The position numbers and the translations under genes are program-made. From Betaproteobacteria bacterium HGW-Betaproteobacteria-9 (GTDB taxonomy: Bacteria; Pseudomonadota; Gammaproteobacteria; Burkholderiales; Burkholderiaceae_C), in the NCBI GenBank assembly GCA_002842215.1, contig PHCC01000017.1:62001-126000 (forward strand): a stretch of DNA of 64,000 bases, read 5' to 3'. The notes under the pieces are model-generated. The model had not been told where the DNA came from. It searched no databases and saw nothing but the letters and a program-made list of their open reading frames with translations. Positions 51,601-59,638 of the stretch are shown piece after piece (positions within the stretch are counted from its first letter, which is position 1; the number at the start of each line of letters is the position of its first letter).

Positions 51601-51941
51601 ACGCCGACCTTGAACTGCACCGTCAGCACCGCCACGCCGGGGCGCGCCACCGAATAGCTGTGTTCGATGCCCTGGATCTGCGAGAGCACGTGTTCGGCCG
51701 GCGCGGCGACCATCTTCTCCACGTCGGCACTCGATGCGCCGGGGAACGGGATGATCACGTTGGCCATGGTCACGTTGATCTGCGGCTCTTCCTCGCGCGG
51801 CGTGACCAGCACGGCGAACAGGCCCAGCAGCAGCGCGACCAGCGCCAGCAACGGCGTGATGGCGTTGGACTGGAAGGCCCGTGCCACGGAACCCGAGAAG
51901 CCGAGCTTCTCTGGCATGGATGCATCGTTGGGGTGGCTCAT
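48657..51941 (-). CDS. RND efflux permease
   Basis: 1094 residues, a typical RND length. Twelve membrane helices and two large periplasmic loops. TM4 carries [20 protein letters not shown] with the paired acidic residues of proton relay, and [27 protein letters not shown] follows. This is closer to HAE/AcrB-type than to CzcA, so the substrate (drug, metal or sulfur compound) is uncertain. It starts 10 nt after the adaptor gene. No outer-membrane TolC-type gene is in the operon, so a shared channel is needed. Confidence 0.93.
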   Translation of the reverse strand: [1094 protein letters not shown]

Positions 51942-51950
51942 GCTGGCCCC

Positions 51951-53138
51951 TTATTTCGCAGCAGGCTGGGCACCGGCCAGACCGGCGCGCACCGGGTCCA
52001 GCGCCACGCGGTCGCCGGCTTTCAGGCCAGCCAGAACCTCGACGCCCGCCGCGCCGTGCGAGGCGCCGGTGCGCACCGCGCGCAGTGCGAAGCCCGCGGG
52101 CTGGCCCTCGCCGCGGGTGGCCACCACGTACACACCGGTGAGTTCGCCGCGGCGCAGCAGCGCCGACCCGGGCACCACCAGGCGCTGGTTGTCGGGCTGC
52201 GCCGTGCCGCCAACAAAGCGCACGCGCACCTGGCGACCGGGCACCTGGCTGGCGCCGTCGGCCGCGCTCAGGTCGAGCCGCCATTCGACCGTCTGCGACA
52301 CCGGGTCTGCGGCGGGCAGGCTGGTCTTGCTCGCGGGCACCACCCATTGGCTGGTCCCCGGCAGCTGCACCTCGACGCGCTGCGCCTGCTGGGCCAGTGT
52401 CTGCATCGAGGCCGGCACGTGCACCACGGCGCGGATCGGCTGCGGCGCGTAGACCGTCAGCACCGGGGTCCCGGGCATGGCCAGCCCACCGGCTTCGGCG
52501 TGCGTCTGCAGCACCCAGCCGTCATACGGTGCGGTCAGGCGCGTGAAACCCTGGGCCACGCTGGCCTGCGTCTGGCCGGCGCGGGCGGCGGCGGCGGCGG
52601 CCTGGGCAGCCCGGTACTGGGCCTGCGCCGTGTCCAGCGCGGCCTGGGCCAGGAAGCCCTGGGCACGGAGATCGCGTGAGCGTTCGTAGGCCGCCTTGGC
52701 GTTGGCCAGGTTGGCATCGGCCTGGGCAAAGCCCGCCTGCGCCTGCGCCACACCGGCCTGGGTGGCACGGTCGTCGATCACGGCCAGCACCTGACCGGCC
52801 TTGACGCGATCGCCGGCCTTGACCGACAGTGTGGCGATGCGGCCCGAGGCCTGGGCCGAGAGCACGCTCTGGCGCACGGCCTGCAGGCTGCCGTCCAGCT
52901 CCAGGCCGGCGCCCACAGCCTGCGCGCCCAGCGTCATCACCGGCACCTGGGGCCCGGCGACGGCCTGCGCCTCATCAGCCGCCCTCACCGACCCCGCCAT
53001 CAGCACCGCCGCACCGGCGAGCAGGCTGAGCGACAGGGCGCCGAGCACGAGCCGGCGCTGGGCAGGCTGCCACTGCGCCAGCGCCAGGACGGTGGTTTTG
53101 AGGGGCGTTGAAACGGGTCGGGTGAAACGGGCGGGCAT
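51951..53138 (-). CDS. RND efflux periplasmic adaptor (membrane fusion protein)
   Basis: 395 residues. A signal peptide or signal anchor (residues about 28-53, SLLAGAAVLMAGSVRA) is followed by a lipoyl-like domain (SGRIATLSVKAGDRVKAGQVLAVID), an Ala/Gln-rich coiled-coil hairpin (about 125-190) and a beta-barrel domain. It links the RND pump to an outer-membrane channel. First gene of the operon, with AGGAGA 8 nt upstream and a CsoR-type operator inside its promoter. Confidence 0.94.
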   Translation of the reverse strand: MPARFTRPVSTPLKTTVLALAQWQPAQRRLVLGALSLSLLAGAAVLMAGSVRAADEAQAVAGPQVPVMTLGAQAVGAGLELDGSLQAVRQSVLSAQASGRIATLSVKAGDRVKAGQVLAVIDDRATQAGVAQAQAGFAQADANLANAKAAYERSRDLRAQGFLAQAALDTAQAQYRAAQAAAAAARAGQTQASVAQGFTRLTAPYDGWVLQTHAEAGGLAMPGTPVLTVYAPQPIRAVVHVPASMQTLAQQAQRVEVQLPGTSQWVVPASKTSLPAADPVSQTVEWRLDLSAADGASQVPGRQVRVRFVGGTAQPDNQRLVVPGSALLRRGELTGVYVVATRGEGQPAGFALRAVRTGASHGAAGVEVLAGLKAGDRVALDPVRAGLAGAQPAAK

Positions 53139-53160
53139 GGCTTTCTCCTATACGGGTCGC

Positions 53161-53189
53161 AGTATACACATATACCCCCAGGGGTACAA
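53161..53189 (-). promoter_or_regulatory. Efflux-operon promoter with embedded CsoR-type operator
   Basis: On the minus strand -35 TTGTAC (53189-53184) and -10 TATACT (53166-53161) are exactly 17 bp apart. The palindrome TACCCC-N2-GGGGTA (53173-53186) covers the spacer and the edge of the -35, matching the CsoR/CstR operator pattern. A repressor bound here would block polymerase. The start point is predicted near 53154. Confidence 0.82.
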
Positions 53190-53286
53190 TAGCAACCGAA
53201 TCCCAAAACAGGGATATTGCGCCTTCGCCTGGACCGCCCTGCCCTTCAAAGACTGAGAGCCTCAGCCTTTCAGCCGGCCACGCCGA

Positions 53287-54417
53287 TCACGGCGGAGGCG
53301 AAAACGGCACCCGCGGCGCCACCGCGCACAACAACTCGTAAGCGATCGTGCCCGCCGAAGCCGCCACCTCGTCCGCCGCCAGCACCGCCCCCGAAGCCGA
53401 GCGGCCCCACAGCACCACCTCGGTCCCGACCCCGGCGGGCACGCCCGCCGCGTCCAGCGGTGACAGGTCCACCGCGAGCATGTCCATGCTGACGCGGCCC
53501 AGCACCCGGGTGCGCACGCCCGCCACCAGCACCGGCGTGCCGGTGGGCGCGTGGCGCGGGTAACCGTCCGCGTAGCCGCAGGCCACCACGCCCACCCGCA
53601 TGGGGGCTTCGGCGGCAAAGGCCGAGCCGTAGCCCACGGTGTCGCCCGGCTGCAGCTGCTGCACGCCGATAAGCCGGCTGGCGAGGGTCATCGTGGGCTG
53701 CAGGTCCCAGCCCGCGGCGGTGTTTTCCGGGTAGTCGGGCGCGCAGCCGTACAGGGCGATGCCTTCGCGAACCCAGTCGCCGGCCAGCGTCGTCACGCCG
53801 TCGCCGCGCAGCGGGGTGCTGGCATGGCGCAGCAGGGCCGCGCTGTTGCACAGCGTGCGCTCGCCCGGCAGGTCGGCGGTGGCGGCCTCGAACGCGGCCA
53901 CCTGGTGGGCAATGCCGCGTGGACCGTCGGCGTCACTGAAGTGCGTCATGAGCGAGATCTCTTCCACCTGCGGCAGCGCGTTCAGGCGCGCCCAGGCGGC
54001 GCGGAAGGCGGTGGGTGTGAAGCCGAGGCGGTTCATGCCGCTGTTGAGCTTGAGGAACACGCGCTGCGGCACCTGCGTCTTGTGGGCGGCGAGCCAGTCG
54101 ATCTGCTCTGTGCAGTGCACGGCGTGCCACAGGTGCAGGCGCGAGCACAGTTCCAGATCGCGCGGTTCGAACACGCCTTCAAGCAACAGGATGGGGCCGC
54201 GCCAGTCCAGCGCGCGCAGGCGTTCGGCCTCGGCCAGATCGAGCAGCGCAAAGCCGTCGGCCGAACGCAGCGCGTCAAAGCAGCGCTCGATGCCGTGGCC
54301 ATACGCATTGGCCTTGACCACCGCCCAGACCCGCGCATCGGGCGCACGCACGCGGGCCTGGTTCAGGTTGTGGCGCAAGGCTTCGGGGTGAACGGTGGCG
54401 AGGATCGGGCGGGGCAT
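53287..54417 (-). CDS. alr: Alanine racemase
   Basis: 376 residues from the ATG at 54417. The PLP-binding lysine is Lys35 in [10 protein letters not shown]. The second catalytic base Tyr lies in [10 protein letters not shown], and [10 protein letters not shown] is the conserved C-terminal segment. It interconverts L- and D-alanine for peptidoglycan in the cytoplasm. Upstream longer frames are not needed. It diverges from lplT. Confidence 0.96.
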   Translation of the reverse strand: MPRPILATVHPEALRHNLNQARVRAPDARVWAVVKANAYGHGIERCFDALRSADGFALLDLAEAERLRALDWRGPILLLEGVFEPRDLELCSRLHLWHAVHCTEQIDWLAAHKTQVPQRVFLKLNSGMNRLGFTPTAFRAAWARLNALPQVEEISLMTHFSDADGPRGIAHQVAAFEAATADLPGERTLCNSAALLRHASTPLRGDGVTTLAGDWVREGIALYGCAPDYPENTAAGWDLQPTMTLASRLIGVQQLQPGDTVGYGSAFAAEAPMRVGVVACGYADGYPRHAPTGTPVLVAGVRTRVLGRVSMDMLAVDLSPLDAAGVPAGVGTEVVLWGRSASGAVLAADEVAASAGTIAYELLCAVAPRVPFSPPP

Positions 54418-54643
54418 GGGCAGACAGTCGAGGATTGGGGTGGGCAGAGGGCCTTGCGGGCCAGGACCGGACACTGCGCAGGCGCAGACAGCGTGAACGC
54501 GTCATTCGCACGCTTTCGCATTACGAACTGTCACAAATGGCGTGCTATAACCGCCGTCACAGGAGACCGGTCGCAGGACTTTCGCACAAAACAGCCGCAT
54601 CGGACCAGGTGCAACCCATGACCTGGCACACAAAATCACCCCC

Positions 54644-55927
54644 ATGAAGCGCGGCTTCTACACCATCATGACGGCGCAGTTTTTCAGCTCCCTGGCTGAC
54701 AACGCGCTGTTCGTGGCCGCCATCGAGTTGCTGCGTTCGCGCAGCGCGCCCGAGTGGCAAAGTGCCGCCCTGGTGCCGCTGTTCGCCTTGTTTTACGTGG
54801 TGTTGGCGCCTTTTGTGGGGGCGTTTGCCGACGCGAAGCCCAAGGGGCAGGTCATGTTCATCAGCAACGCCATCAAGGTGGCGGGCTGTCTGCTGATGCT
54901 GGTGGGTGTGCACCCACTGCTGGCCTACACGCTGGTGGGACTGGGTGCTGCAGCCTACTCACCCGCCAAGTACGGCATCCTCACCGAGCTGCTGCCGCCT
55001 TCGCAACTGGTCAAGGCCAACGGCTGGATCGAGGGCCTGACCATCGCCTCCATCATCCTGGGCGTGCTGCTGGGCGGGCAACTCGTCGCACCCTGGATCT
55101 CGTCGCGCCTGCTGGCGATCGATCTGCCAGGTCTGCACACCGGCATCTCGCACCCGGCCGAAGCAGCGATCGGCGCACTGGTGCTCGTCTATGCCCTCGC
55201 GGCCTGGTTCAACACCCGCATCCCGCTGACCGGCGTGACACCCCGCCACATGCCCAAGAACCCGCTGGCCCTGCTGCCCGACTTCTGGCGCTGCAACGGC
55301 CGGCTCTGGCGCGACCACCTGGGCCAGATCTCGCTCTCGACCACCACGCTGTTCTGGGGCGTCTCGGGCAACCTGCGCTACATCGTGCTGGCCTGGGCTG
55401 GCGCGGCGCTGGGTTATAGCACCACGCAGGCCTCCAGCCTGGTCGGCGTGGTCGCGCTGGGCACCGCCGTGGGCGCCGTGGTGGCTTCGCTGCGCATGCG
55501 GCTGGACCAGGCCACGCGGGTGATGCCCCTGGGCATTGCCATGGGCGTGCTGGTGATCTGCATGAACTTCATCGACAACGTCTGGATCGCCGCGCCGTTT
55601 CTGGTGCTGCTGGGTGGTCTGGGTGGTTTTCTGGTGGTGCCGATGAACGCCCTGCTGCAGCACCGCGGCCACAATCTGATGGGCGCCGGCCGCTCCATCG
55701 CCGTGCAGAACTTCAACGAACAGGCCTGCATCCTCAGCCTCGGCGCGCTCTACAGCTTCTCCACGGCCGCCGGTCTGTCGGCCTTCGCCGCCATCACCGC
55801 GTTTGGTGTCGTGGTCGCGGGTTTCATGTGGCTGATCATGAAGTGGCACCAGCACAACCAGCGCGCACACCCGCACGAGCTCGAACGCCTGATGGAAATC
55901 GCGCGCCGCGACGACCTTCATGGATAA
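54644..55927 (+). CDS. lplT: Lysophospholipid transporter LplT
   Basis: 427 residues, about 12 membrane helices of the major facilitator fold. The start MKRGFYTIMTAQFFSSLADNALF and the segments AAAYSPAKYGILTELLP and FLVVPMNALLQHRG are diagnostic for LplT. It flips lysophospholipids inward for reacylation. The usual partner acyltransferase/synthetase (aas) is not adjacent. A structured repeat begins with no gap after the stop. Confidence 0.93.
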   Translation: MKRGFYTIMTAQFFSSLADNALFVAAIELLRSRSAPEWQSAALVPLFALFYVVLAPFVGAFADAKPKGQVMFISNAIKVAGCLLMLVGVHPLLAYTLVGLGAAAYSPAKYGILTELLPPSQLVKANGWIEGLTIASIILGVLLGGQLVAPWISSRLLAIDLPGLHTGISHPAEAAIGALVLVYALAAWFNTRIPLTGVTPRHMPKNPLALLPDFWRCNGRLWRDHLGQISLSTTTLFWGVSGNLRYIVLAWAGAALGYSTTQASSLVGVVALGTAVGAVVASLRMRLDQATRVMPLGIAMGVLVICMNFIDNVWIAAPFLVLLGGLGGFLVVPMNALLQHRGHNLMGAGRSIAVQNFNEQACILSLGALYSFSTAAGLSAFAAITAFGVVVAGFMWLIMKWHQHNQRAHPHELERLMEIARRDDLHG

Positions 55928-56010
55928 CCCCCCGCGCCGCGCCTAAGGGCGCGTCACCCCCCTGCTGGGGGCGATGCGAGTGGCCCGGCAAAGCCGGTTC
56001 CCCCGCATCC
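55928..56010 (+). repeat. 3'-end structured repeat, copy after lplT
   Basis: Follows the lplT stop with no spacing: C6 run, stem 1 GCGCC-taa-GGGCGC, stem 2 CCCCC-tgct-GGGGG, stem 3 CCGGCAAAGCCGG. Confidence 0.82.
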
Positions 56011-56070
56011 TGGATGAGGGCACGCACGCCGGAGAAGCAATGGGTGATGCGCAGGGAAGTCGATCCCAGG

Positions 56071-56149
56071 GCACCGCGGAACCGGCTTTGCCGGGCCGCC
56101 AGTGCCGCCCCCTGGGGGGTGACGCGCCTTTAGGCGCGGCGCGGGGGGT
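56071..56149 (-). repeat. 3'-end structured repeat, copy after the receiver-like gene
   Basis: Opposite orientation to the copy after lplT, beginning about 2-3 nt after the stop of the convergent gene. Stem 1 is GCGCC-taaa-GGCGC, stem 2 CCCCCC/GGGGGC, stem 3 CCGGCAAAGCCGG. Confidence 0.82.
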
Positions 56150-56151
56150 GG

Positions 56152-57267
56152 TCAGTAACTTATATTGGTTTTCTCGAAGCCGTCCAGGCTGACCAGGCGG
56201 TGCTGCGCCAGTACCTTGTAGAGCTCGCCCTCGCCCACCGAGCGCGAAAGGTAGGCGTCGCTGCCCGCCAGACCCGCCTTCAGGCGGTCCATGCTGCCCG
56301 CACTGGGCGCAAACATCAACACCACCGGGCTCTGCCCGTTCGGCAGCTTGCGCTGCTTGGCACTGCGACAGACCTGGTAAGCGTCGGGCTCCCCGTTGAG
56401 GCGGTCGATGATCACCAGCCGATAGGGATGGGCCTTGAGCATGGCCAGGGACTGAGCGGCCTCGCGCGACCAGTCGATGGCCAGGTTGTAGCGCTTGAAG
56501 CGCTTGTGCAGGATGCGGCCTTCGACCAGACTTTCAGCCACCAGCAGCGCGTCGCCCCGCTGGACGTCGGGCACCGGCGCCTTGGGGCGTTCGGCCGCGG
56601 AGCGTGTGGACCGCGAGGCCGTCGAACGGGCGACCACCGTGAGCGTGGGCAACACATCCAGGCCTCCGAAGTCGGTCAAACCCATCACCCCGGGTCGCGG
56701 CATGCGCGAAGAGCGCGCCGCGACTGCCGGGTGGGCAGGCATCGCTGCGGGAGGCGTGTGAGGAACGGGCGCCACACGGCTGCGCACCATGGGCCGCGTG
56801 GGTGGAAACTCGGTGTCAACCGAGCTCGGCCGAAGCCGGGCAGCGGGCGCCAAGGGCACTTTGCGACTGTCTGCCGGCTCGGTGGCCGAGAAACCACGAT
56901 CGGCGCCCTGACGGGGTGACACCGGTGCCTGGGCCCCGTTGCGGGCAGCGGCCGGTTGCCTCACGCCCACCAGCTCATCCATTGCCGCCAGCACCGACAC
57001 CAGCTTGACGGGTTTGCGCTGCAGGGGCCAGCCTGTGCCCCCATCGTTGTGTCCCACCAGCAGCACCTTGCCCGGCAACTCGGCATAGCGCACGAGGTGC
57101 AGTGCCTGGGTGTTGTCGGCGTTGACGATCAGGATCTGGGCATCCATCACCTCGTCCTGAACGGTGTATGCGGGCGGTCGGCGAGCGGCCAGCCGGAAAA
57201 ACGACTCGAAGGTCGCCGACTCGTTCTGCGCAAAACCCACCAGAGCCACCGTATAGGCAACAGCCAT
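56152..57267 (-). CDS. Unknown protein with two receiver-like domains
   Basis: 371 residues. The N-terminal 105 residues (YTVALVGFAQNESATFESFFRLA, ILIVNADN, GKVLLVGHN) and the C-terminal 120 residues (GDALLVAESLVEGRILHKRF, YRLVIIDRLNGEPDAYQVCRSAK, SPVVLMFAP, DAYLSRSVGEGELYKVL) each look like a CheY-type fold. They are joined by a long Pro/Arg/Ser-rich linker. The C-terminal domain has VIIDR at the phosphoacceptor position but lacks the canonical acidic pair at the start of strand 1. This suggests a degenerate or phosphorylation-independent receiver. No kinase is nearby. Confidence 0.72.
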   Translation of the reverse strand: MAVAYTVALVGFAQNESATFESFFRLAARRPPAYTVQDEVMDAQILIVNADNTQALHLVRYAELPGKVLLVGHNDGGTGWPLQRKPVKLVSVLAAMDELVGVRQPAAARNGAQAPVSPRQGADRGFSATEPADSRKVPLAPAARLRPSSVDTEFPPTRPMVRSRVAPVPHTPPAAMPAHPAVAARSSRMPRPGVMGLTDFGGLDVLPTLTVVARSTASRSTRSAAERPKAPVPDVQRGDALLVAESLVEGRILHKRFKRYNLAIDWSREAAQSLAMLKAHPYRLVIIDRLNGEPDAYQVCRSAKQRKLPNGQSPVVLMFAPSAGSMDRLKAGLAGSDAYLSRSVGEGELYKVLAQHRLVSLDGFEKTNISY

Positions 57268-57438
57268 TCAAACGCCTCCAACGAACACAAAGGAACTACC
57301 CGATCAAGAGTATGCCTGTTCTGGTGCATACCCTGAGGGAGTTAACGCGCCCCCGATGTGCGAACGTGATCCAGTTCCCGCGCACCACACAGGGTGTGTG
57401 CGATCTGCCATAGTGGCCCCTGATTTTCAGGAGCCTCC

Positions 57439-57921
57439 ATGCACACCATCTACGACTTCGACGCCCTGTCCATCGACGGGAAACCGGTCGCCCTTGAGCA
57501 GTTTCGCGGCCGTCCGATGCTCATCGTCAACACCGCCAGCGCCTGCGGCTTCACGCCGCAGTTCGGTGGTCTGGAGCAGTTGCACCAGGCCTATGGCCCG
57601 CGTGGCCTGGTGGTGCTGGGCTTCCCGTGTAACCAGTTTGGCAGCCAGGACCCGGGCAGCAACGAGGAAATCGCCACCTTTTGCGAGCGCAATTTCGGCG
57701 TCAGTTTCCCCATGATGAGCAAGATCGACGTCAACGGCCCCGAGGCCCACCCGCTCTACCAGTGGCTCGCGGCCGAAGCCCCGGGCCTGCTGGGCAGCAA
57801 GGCCATCAAGTGGAACTTCACCAAGTTTCTGGTTGGCAAGGACGGCACCGTGATCAAGCGCTACGCACCTCAGGACGCACCCGAGAAGCTGGCCAAGGAC
57901 ATTGAAGCTGCGCTGATCTGA
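57439..57921 (+). CDS. Glutathione peroxidase family protein (Cys type)
   Basis: 160 residues. NTASACGF places the peroxidatic Cys36, GFPCNQFG contains the Gln, and IKWNFTKFL the Trp of the catalytic triad. The resolving Cys may be Cys74 or Cys92. Bacterial Cys-type enzymes of this family usually use thioredoxin to reduce peroxides in the cytoplasm. It converges with lrgB, with no intergenic space. Confidence 0.95.
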   Translation: MHTIYDFDALSIDGKPVALEQFRGRPMLIVNTASACGFTPQFGGLEQLHQAYGPRGLVVLGFPCNQFGSQDPGSNEEIATFCERNFGVSFPMMSKIDVNGPEAHPLYQWLAAEAPGLLGSKAIKWNFTKFLVGKDGTVIKRYAPQDAPEKLAKDIEAALI

Positions 57922-58680
57922 TCAGATCCAGCGCAACAACCAGCCCGCCACCAGCGGCAGCGCCACCGCGCTGAACAAGGCCGTGAGCCCCATCGCCAGA
58001 CCAGCGAAGGCGCCCGTTTCTTCACTCACCAGAAAGGCCCGCGCGGTGCCGATGCCATGCGCCGCGGTGCCGAGCGCGAAGCCGCGCACCGTCGGGTCTT
58101 TGATGCGCAGCGCGTCCAGCACGTAGCGCGCGCTCGCTGCCCCCAGGATGCCGGTGCACACCACGAGCACGGCGGTGAGTGTGGGCAGGCCGCCGATCTT
58201 TTCAGCGATGCCCATGGCCACGGGCGCCGTGACCGACTTGGGCGCGAGCGACGCAATGGTGGCCTTGGAAGCGCCGAGCGCCCAGCCCACGCCGATGGCG
58301 GTGACCGTGGCGGCCAGCGTGCCCACCACCAGCGCGCCCGCCATGGGCAGCCACAGGCGCTTGACGCGCGCGAGCTGCTCGAACAGCGGCACCGACAGGG
58401 CCACGGTGGCCGGGCCGAGCAGGAAGTGCACGAACTGCGCTCCCTCGAAGTAGGTGGCATAGGGCGTCGCCGTGGCCCAGAGCATCGCGCCAAGCACGAT
58501 CACGGACACCGCCACCGGATTGGACAACGGGTGGAAGCCGCTGCGGCGGTAGGCCACAAAAGCGCCGTGGTAGACCAGCAGCGTGATGGTCAACCCCAGC
58601 AGGGGCGAGGCGGAGAGGTAAACCCAGACATCGGCCAGACGGCCGACGGCCACACCAGCGAGGGGCAGGCCTTCGTTCAT
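57922..58680 (-). CDS. lrgB: LrgB-family membrane protein
   Basis: 252 residues, eight or more hydrophobic helices. SVTAPVAMGIAEKIGGLPTLTAV and GTAAHGIGTARAFLVSEETGAFAGLAMGL are the LrgB/CidB hallmarks. It works with LrgA in a holin-like or pyruvate/glycolate transport role. The start overlaps the lrgA stop as ATGA. Confidence 0.94.
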   Translation of the reverse strand: MNEGLPLAGVAVGRLADVWVYLSASPLLGLTITLLVYHGAFVAYRRSGFHPLSNPVAVSVIVLGAMLWATATPYATYFEGAQFVHFLLGPATVALSVPLFEQLARVKRLWLPMAGALVVGTLAATVTAIGVGWALGASKATIASLAPKSVTAPVAMGIAEKIGGLPTLTAVLVVCTGILGAASARYVLDALRIKDPTVRGFALGTAAHGIGTARAFLVSEETGAFAGLAMGLTALFSAVALPLVAGWLLRWI

Positions 58681-59042
58681 GCCTTGTCGGAATCAGGGGG
58701 CGGCGCGACGCGTTTCATCAACCACGCCATGGTGAGCGCCGCACTGGCCAAGCCGACCAGCGTGCTGAGCACCAGCGCCACGCCGATGGCCAGCGCCTCG
58801 TCGCCCAGGCGCTGCAGGTGCAGCATCACACCCACGCCGGCGGGCACGAAGAGCAGCGAGAGGTGTTGCAGCAGCGTCTGCGCCGTGGGCTTGATGGCGC
58901 CGAGCAGCGCAGGCCGCAGCACCAGCGCGAGCAGCAGCAAGGCCATGCCCACCACCGGGCCAGGCACCGGCGCGGCCAGCGCGCGCACCAGCGCCTCGCC
59001 GATCAGCTGGAACACGAGCAGGGTGGCGAGCGCCGGGATCAT
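58677..59042 (-). CDS. lrgA: LrgA/CidA-family holin-like protein
   Basis: 121 residues, four hydrophobic helices. FQLIGEALVRALAAPVPGPVVGMALLLL is the CidA/LrgA core. The adjacent lrgB overlap supports a joint complex. Plant and bacterial LrgAB-type proteins can move glycolate; the nearby glycolate-oxidase genes make this an attractive but unproven role here. Confidence 0.92.
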   Translation of the reverse strand: MIPALATLLVFQLIGEALVRALAAPVPGPVVGMALLLLALVLRPALLGAIKPTAQTLLQHLSLLFVPAGVGVMLHLQRLGDEALAIGVALVLSTLVGLASAALTMAWLMKRVAPPPDSDKA

Positions 59043-59060
59043 CCGAGAACGCTCAGCCTC

Positions 59061-59474
59061 TCAGAGCAGCTCTTTCGGGATGTTGCCGCCGTTGGCCGCG
59101 ATGTGACCCAGCACATTCTTGTGCAGCCACATGTTCATCTGGGCGGAATCGGCCATCTTGTCGTCGGGGCAGTACAACTCCTTGGCCAGTTCCTTGCGCG
59201 CGGCCAGGCTGCTGTCCAGGCCCAGCAGCTTGAGCAGATCGACGATGGAGGTCTTCCAGTTGAGCTTCTCCGGGTGCTTGGCGGCCTTCTCCGTCAGCAG
59301 GGCAACCACGTCCACCATGGCGATGGGGTTGACCACGGGCTCGGCCGGGGCCGCGGCGACCGGAGCGGGTGCTGCGGCGGGAGCCGGCGCAGCCGCGGGG
59401 GGCGGTGTGATGACGGGCGCAGCAGCGGCCTCTTTCATACCCAACTTTTCCAGGATGTTGCTGAAGAAACCCAT
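59061..59474 (-). CDS. DUF3597-domain protein
   Basis: 137 residues from the ATG at 59474. The N-terminal MGFFSNILEKLG precedes an Ala/Pro-rich linker (residues 18-45), and the C-terminal domain (VDVVALLTEKAAKHPEKLNWKTSIVDLLKLLGLD, ARKELAKELYCPDD) matches DUF3597. Structures of the family resemble LysM-like modules. Unknown function. It lies 18 nt upstream of lrgA. Confidence 0.86.
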   Translation of the reverse strand: MGFFSNILEKLGMKEAAAAPVITPPPAAAPAPAAAPAPVAAAPAEPVVNPIAMVDVVALLTEKAAKHPEKLNWKTSIVDLLKLLGLDSSLAARKELAKELYCPDDKMADSAQMNMWLHKNVLGHIAANGGNIPKELL

Positions 59475-59638
59475 GTCAAATCTCCAATGGCGTCGTGAAC
59501 ACAAGGCACGGCGCCAGACGCTGATGGCACCGCAGCCGCAGCTTATCGCTGTATGGCGACAGGGGCGTTACTTATTTGTATCGCCGGGGCGGCCGGGTGC
59601 GTGCCAGGCCGGCGCCTGTGCGGAAATGCCCGACGGTG

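Noticed and set aside
48312-52679. A 1455-codon plus-strand open frame opposite the RND pump
   Set aside because: His/Arg/Gln-rich antisense translation; the RND permease on the other strand has all family motifs.
6381-56149. CRISPR-like interpretation of the repeated GC-rich units
   Set aside because: The units are scattered singly next to stop codons, have variable stems and are not separated by regular spacers; no cas genes are present.
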